From Candidatus Zixiibacteriota bacterium (GTDB lineage: Bacteria > Zixibacteria > MSB-5A5 > GN15 > FEB-12): 6,894 nt of DNA. The stretch's first letter is position 1. Each line of letters opens with the position of its first letter. The translations under genes and the position numbers were made by a program. The notes under the pieces are model-generated. The model was not told the DNA's origin. It saw only the letters and a program-made list of their open reading frames with translations, and made no database searches. The DNA lies in the NCBI GenBank assembly GCA_030642845.1, contig DAOWMZ010000096.1, positions 1 to 6,894 on the forward strand. The letters run 5' to 3'. Positions 5,546-6,894 of the stretch are shown here, one piece after another.

Positions 5546-6481
5546 ATGAGCAAGAACTTTTACGACATATTAGGTGTAAGCGAGAACGCTTCGGTTGAAG
5601 ACATCAAAAAGAAATTTCGTACTCTTGCTAAAAAATACCACCCTGATAAAAACAGGGGCGACAAGGTTGCCGAAACAAAATTCAAAGCGATCTCCGAAGC
5701 CTACGACACCCTTTCCGATAAAAAGAAACGCCAGGAATATGACAACATCCGTAAATATGGCGGAGCTTTTGCAGGAGCCAGACCTCGTGGAGGAGGATTC
5801 CAGGGTGGTGGATTCGATTTTTCTGATTTCATGCGACAGGGTTCTGGTGGTCATGGTGGATTCCAGTCTTTCCGTTCAGGTGGTGGTATTGATGGTTTGG
5901 AAGATATTATTTCACAACTATTTGGCGGGTCATCACAAGGCGGTTTTGGTGGATTCAATCAGCGAACTAAACGTCGTCCTGTAAAAGCACAGAATTTAAC
6001 AGCCACACTAAGTGTCTCGTTTATGGAAGCAGTCACGGGAACCAAACGAAAACTGTATATCAACCAGACCAACAAAGTATTGAATGTTAAAATTCCGGCA
6101 GGGATTAATAATTGGGGAAAGATAAGATTGACCGGTCAGGGAATGCCGGGTTATAGTGGACAAAAGAATGGTGATTTAATTATAACGGTGCAGGTTATGT
6201 CTGATAAAAATTTTGAACGCAAGGGGAACGATGTTTATACCAAGATCAGTATTTCTTTCAAGGATGCTATTCTTGGTACCAAGACCAAAGTCAAAACGCT
6301 GACCAAAACAATTATGCTGGCTATCCCAGCAGGTACTCAGCCCGAAACACAGATGAGACTCAAGGGACAGGGTTTAGCAGTCTCTGATAAGCAGGGTGAT
6401 CTGTTTGTAAAAATCAATGTCGAAATCCCCACTATTATCACCGACGACCAACGCAAAATCCTGGAGGAATGGGGGGAGTAG
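5546..6481 (+). CDS. Class B (CbpA-like) J-domain co-chaperone, 311 aa
   Basis: This J protein stimulates the ATPase of DnaK and delivers clients to it. The J domain occupies about residues 4-68, with the essential HPD at 32-34 and the closing QEYDNIRKYGG. A Gly/Phe-rich linker follows (about 73-145), including FDFSDFM and QLFGG. Two C-terminal client-binding domains come next, each with the family's signature: VKIPAGINNWGKIRLTGQG and AIPAGTQPETQMRLKGQG. The protein ends at ITDDQRKILEEWGE. There is no cysteine at all, so the four CxxCxGxG zinc motifs of classical DnaJ are absent; length matches E. coli CbpA (about 306). It follows dnaK but has its own likely promoter and a spacer with repeats. 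The first ATG that leaves the J domain complete is used. The names cbpA or dnaJ could both be met in databases, so I leave the symbol blank. Confidence 0.95.
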   Translation: MSKNFYDILGVSENASVEDIKKKFRTLAKKYHPDKNRGDKVAETKFKAISEAYDTLSDKKKRQEYDNIRKYGGAFAGARPRGGGFQGGGFDFSDFMRQGSGGHGGFQSFRSGGGIDGLEDIISQLFGGSSQGGFGGFNQRTKRRPVKAQNLTATLSVSFMEAVTGTKRKLYINQTNKVLNVKIPAGINNWGKIRLTGQGMPGYSGQKNGDLIITVQVMSDKNFERKGNDVYTKISISFKDAILGTKTKVKTLTKTIMLAIPAGTQPETQMRLKGQGLAVSDKQGDLFVKINVEIPTIITDDQRKILEEWGE

Positions 6482-6483
6482 GG

Positions 6484-6894
6484 ATGGATAATAAAGAAAT
6501 ATTTGCACCTAAGTTTTATGAAATTGGGGATACGTTTGTAGCAGATAAATGTATTTGGTGCTTTGAAGAAGGTCCTAAAAATAAAACACATATTATTCCT
6601 GAATCTTTAGGAGGTCGACTTAAACCTTATATCTGTTGTGTTGATTGTAATAGTTTCATTGGAACTGATGTTGAGAGTTATGCAAATAATAATCTATATT
6701 TGGCTGCTGCTATGGTGAAATTAGGATTGAGAGATAAAAAAAGAGCATACTCAAAAGCAGAAATCTTAGATCTTTCAACAGGTGCAAAATTAAAGTTTAA
6801 TAATAATGGAAAACTAGTTATTAAAAACACTGAAATAAAAAAGAACGTTTTTGCAGGTTCCTTAAATTATAGAAAGGGGAAAATCATAAAAAAA
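6484..6894 (+). CDS. HNH nuclease-like zinc protein, N-terminal part (137 aa, cut by window end)
   Basis: The frame is open from ATG 6484 to the last base with no stop. The start is two bases after the J-gene stop; GGAG at 6475-6478, five bases ahead, supports it. An in-frame ATG at 6469 would overlap the J gene but has a GGAGG only one base away, too close. The sequence shows CIWC (23-26), then THIIPESLGG (35-44), then CVDCN (52-56) and a Glu at 64: a zinc-binding CxxC...CxxC frame around a His-centred motif, as in the HNH_5-like nuclease families. The usual acidic residue before the catalytic His is Thr here. Downstream residues are Lys/Asn-rich with no recognised domain. GC is about 29% by hand count (119 of 411), well below dnaK and the J gene, suggesting acquisition. 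A role in defence or a mobile element is possible but unproven. Confidence 0.75.
   Translation, partial: MDNKEIFAPKFYEIGDTFVADKCIWCFEEGPKNKTHIIPESLGGRLKPYICCVDCNSFIGTDVESYANNNLYLAAAMVKLGLRDKKRAYSKAEILDLSTGAKLKFNNNGKLVIKNTEIKKNVFAGSLNYRKGKIIKK

Overview
The window is a stretch of bacterial chromosome, all genes on the + strand, whose centre is a heat-shock chaperone cluster: a small heat-shock protein (hsp20), dnaK, and a zinc-finger-less (class B, CbpA-like) J-domain co-chaperone. The DnaK carries the extra segment in its nucleotide-binding domain (around residues 75-110) that is typical of Gram-negative, two-membrane bacteria. Together with the HEAT-repeat and PQQ-type propeller genes, moderate GC content and GC-rich palindromic spacers, this suggests an uncultured-type bacterium of the Fibrobacterota-Chlorobi-Bacteroidota sphere (Zixibacteria would fit). 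That placement is an inference and not secure.

Layout: 1-159 is the C-terminal end of a PQQ-like beta-propeller protein. It overlaps by 29 bases a large HEAT-repeat protein (131-2356). A 409-base spacer (2357-2765) is GC-richer than its neighbours and packed with inverted repeats. Then come hsp20 (2766-3212), a convincing intrinsic terminator (3264-3294), and dnaK (3320-5209). A second 336-base spacer (5210-5545) holds a 94-base cloverleaf-like palindromic element, a strong hairpin with a T run, a copy of a repeat also found in the first spacer, and a sigma70-like promoter. The class B J protein follows (5546-6481). Two bases after it begins an AT-rich gene for a Cys/His zinc-type HNH nuclease-like protein, cut by the window end (6484-6894).

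How they work together: Hsp20 holds unfolding proteins, and DnaK with its J partner refolds them using ATP. No grpE, hrcA or classical zinc-finger dnaJ is present, and no CIRCE operator is seen, so control must differ from the HrcA scheme or lie in the unusual spacers. The terminator after hsp20 and the promoter before the J gene suggest at least three transcription units rather than one operon.

The genes are largely ordinary. The most unusual content is in the two spacers: a family of palindromic intergenic repeats with conserved ends and variable middles, the perfectly abutting cloverleaf, and an ATG-TAA start-stop pair just ahead of the J gene. I do not see convincing evidence of a wholly new protein system.
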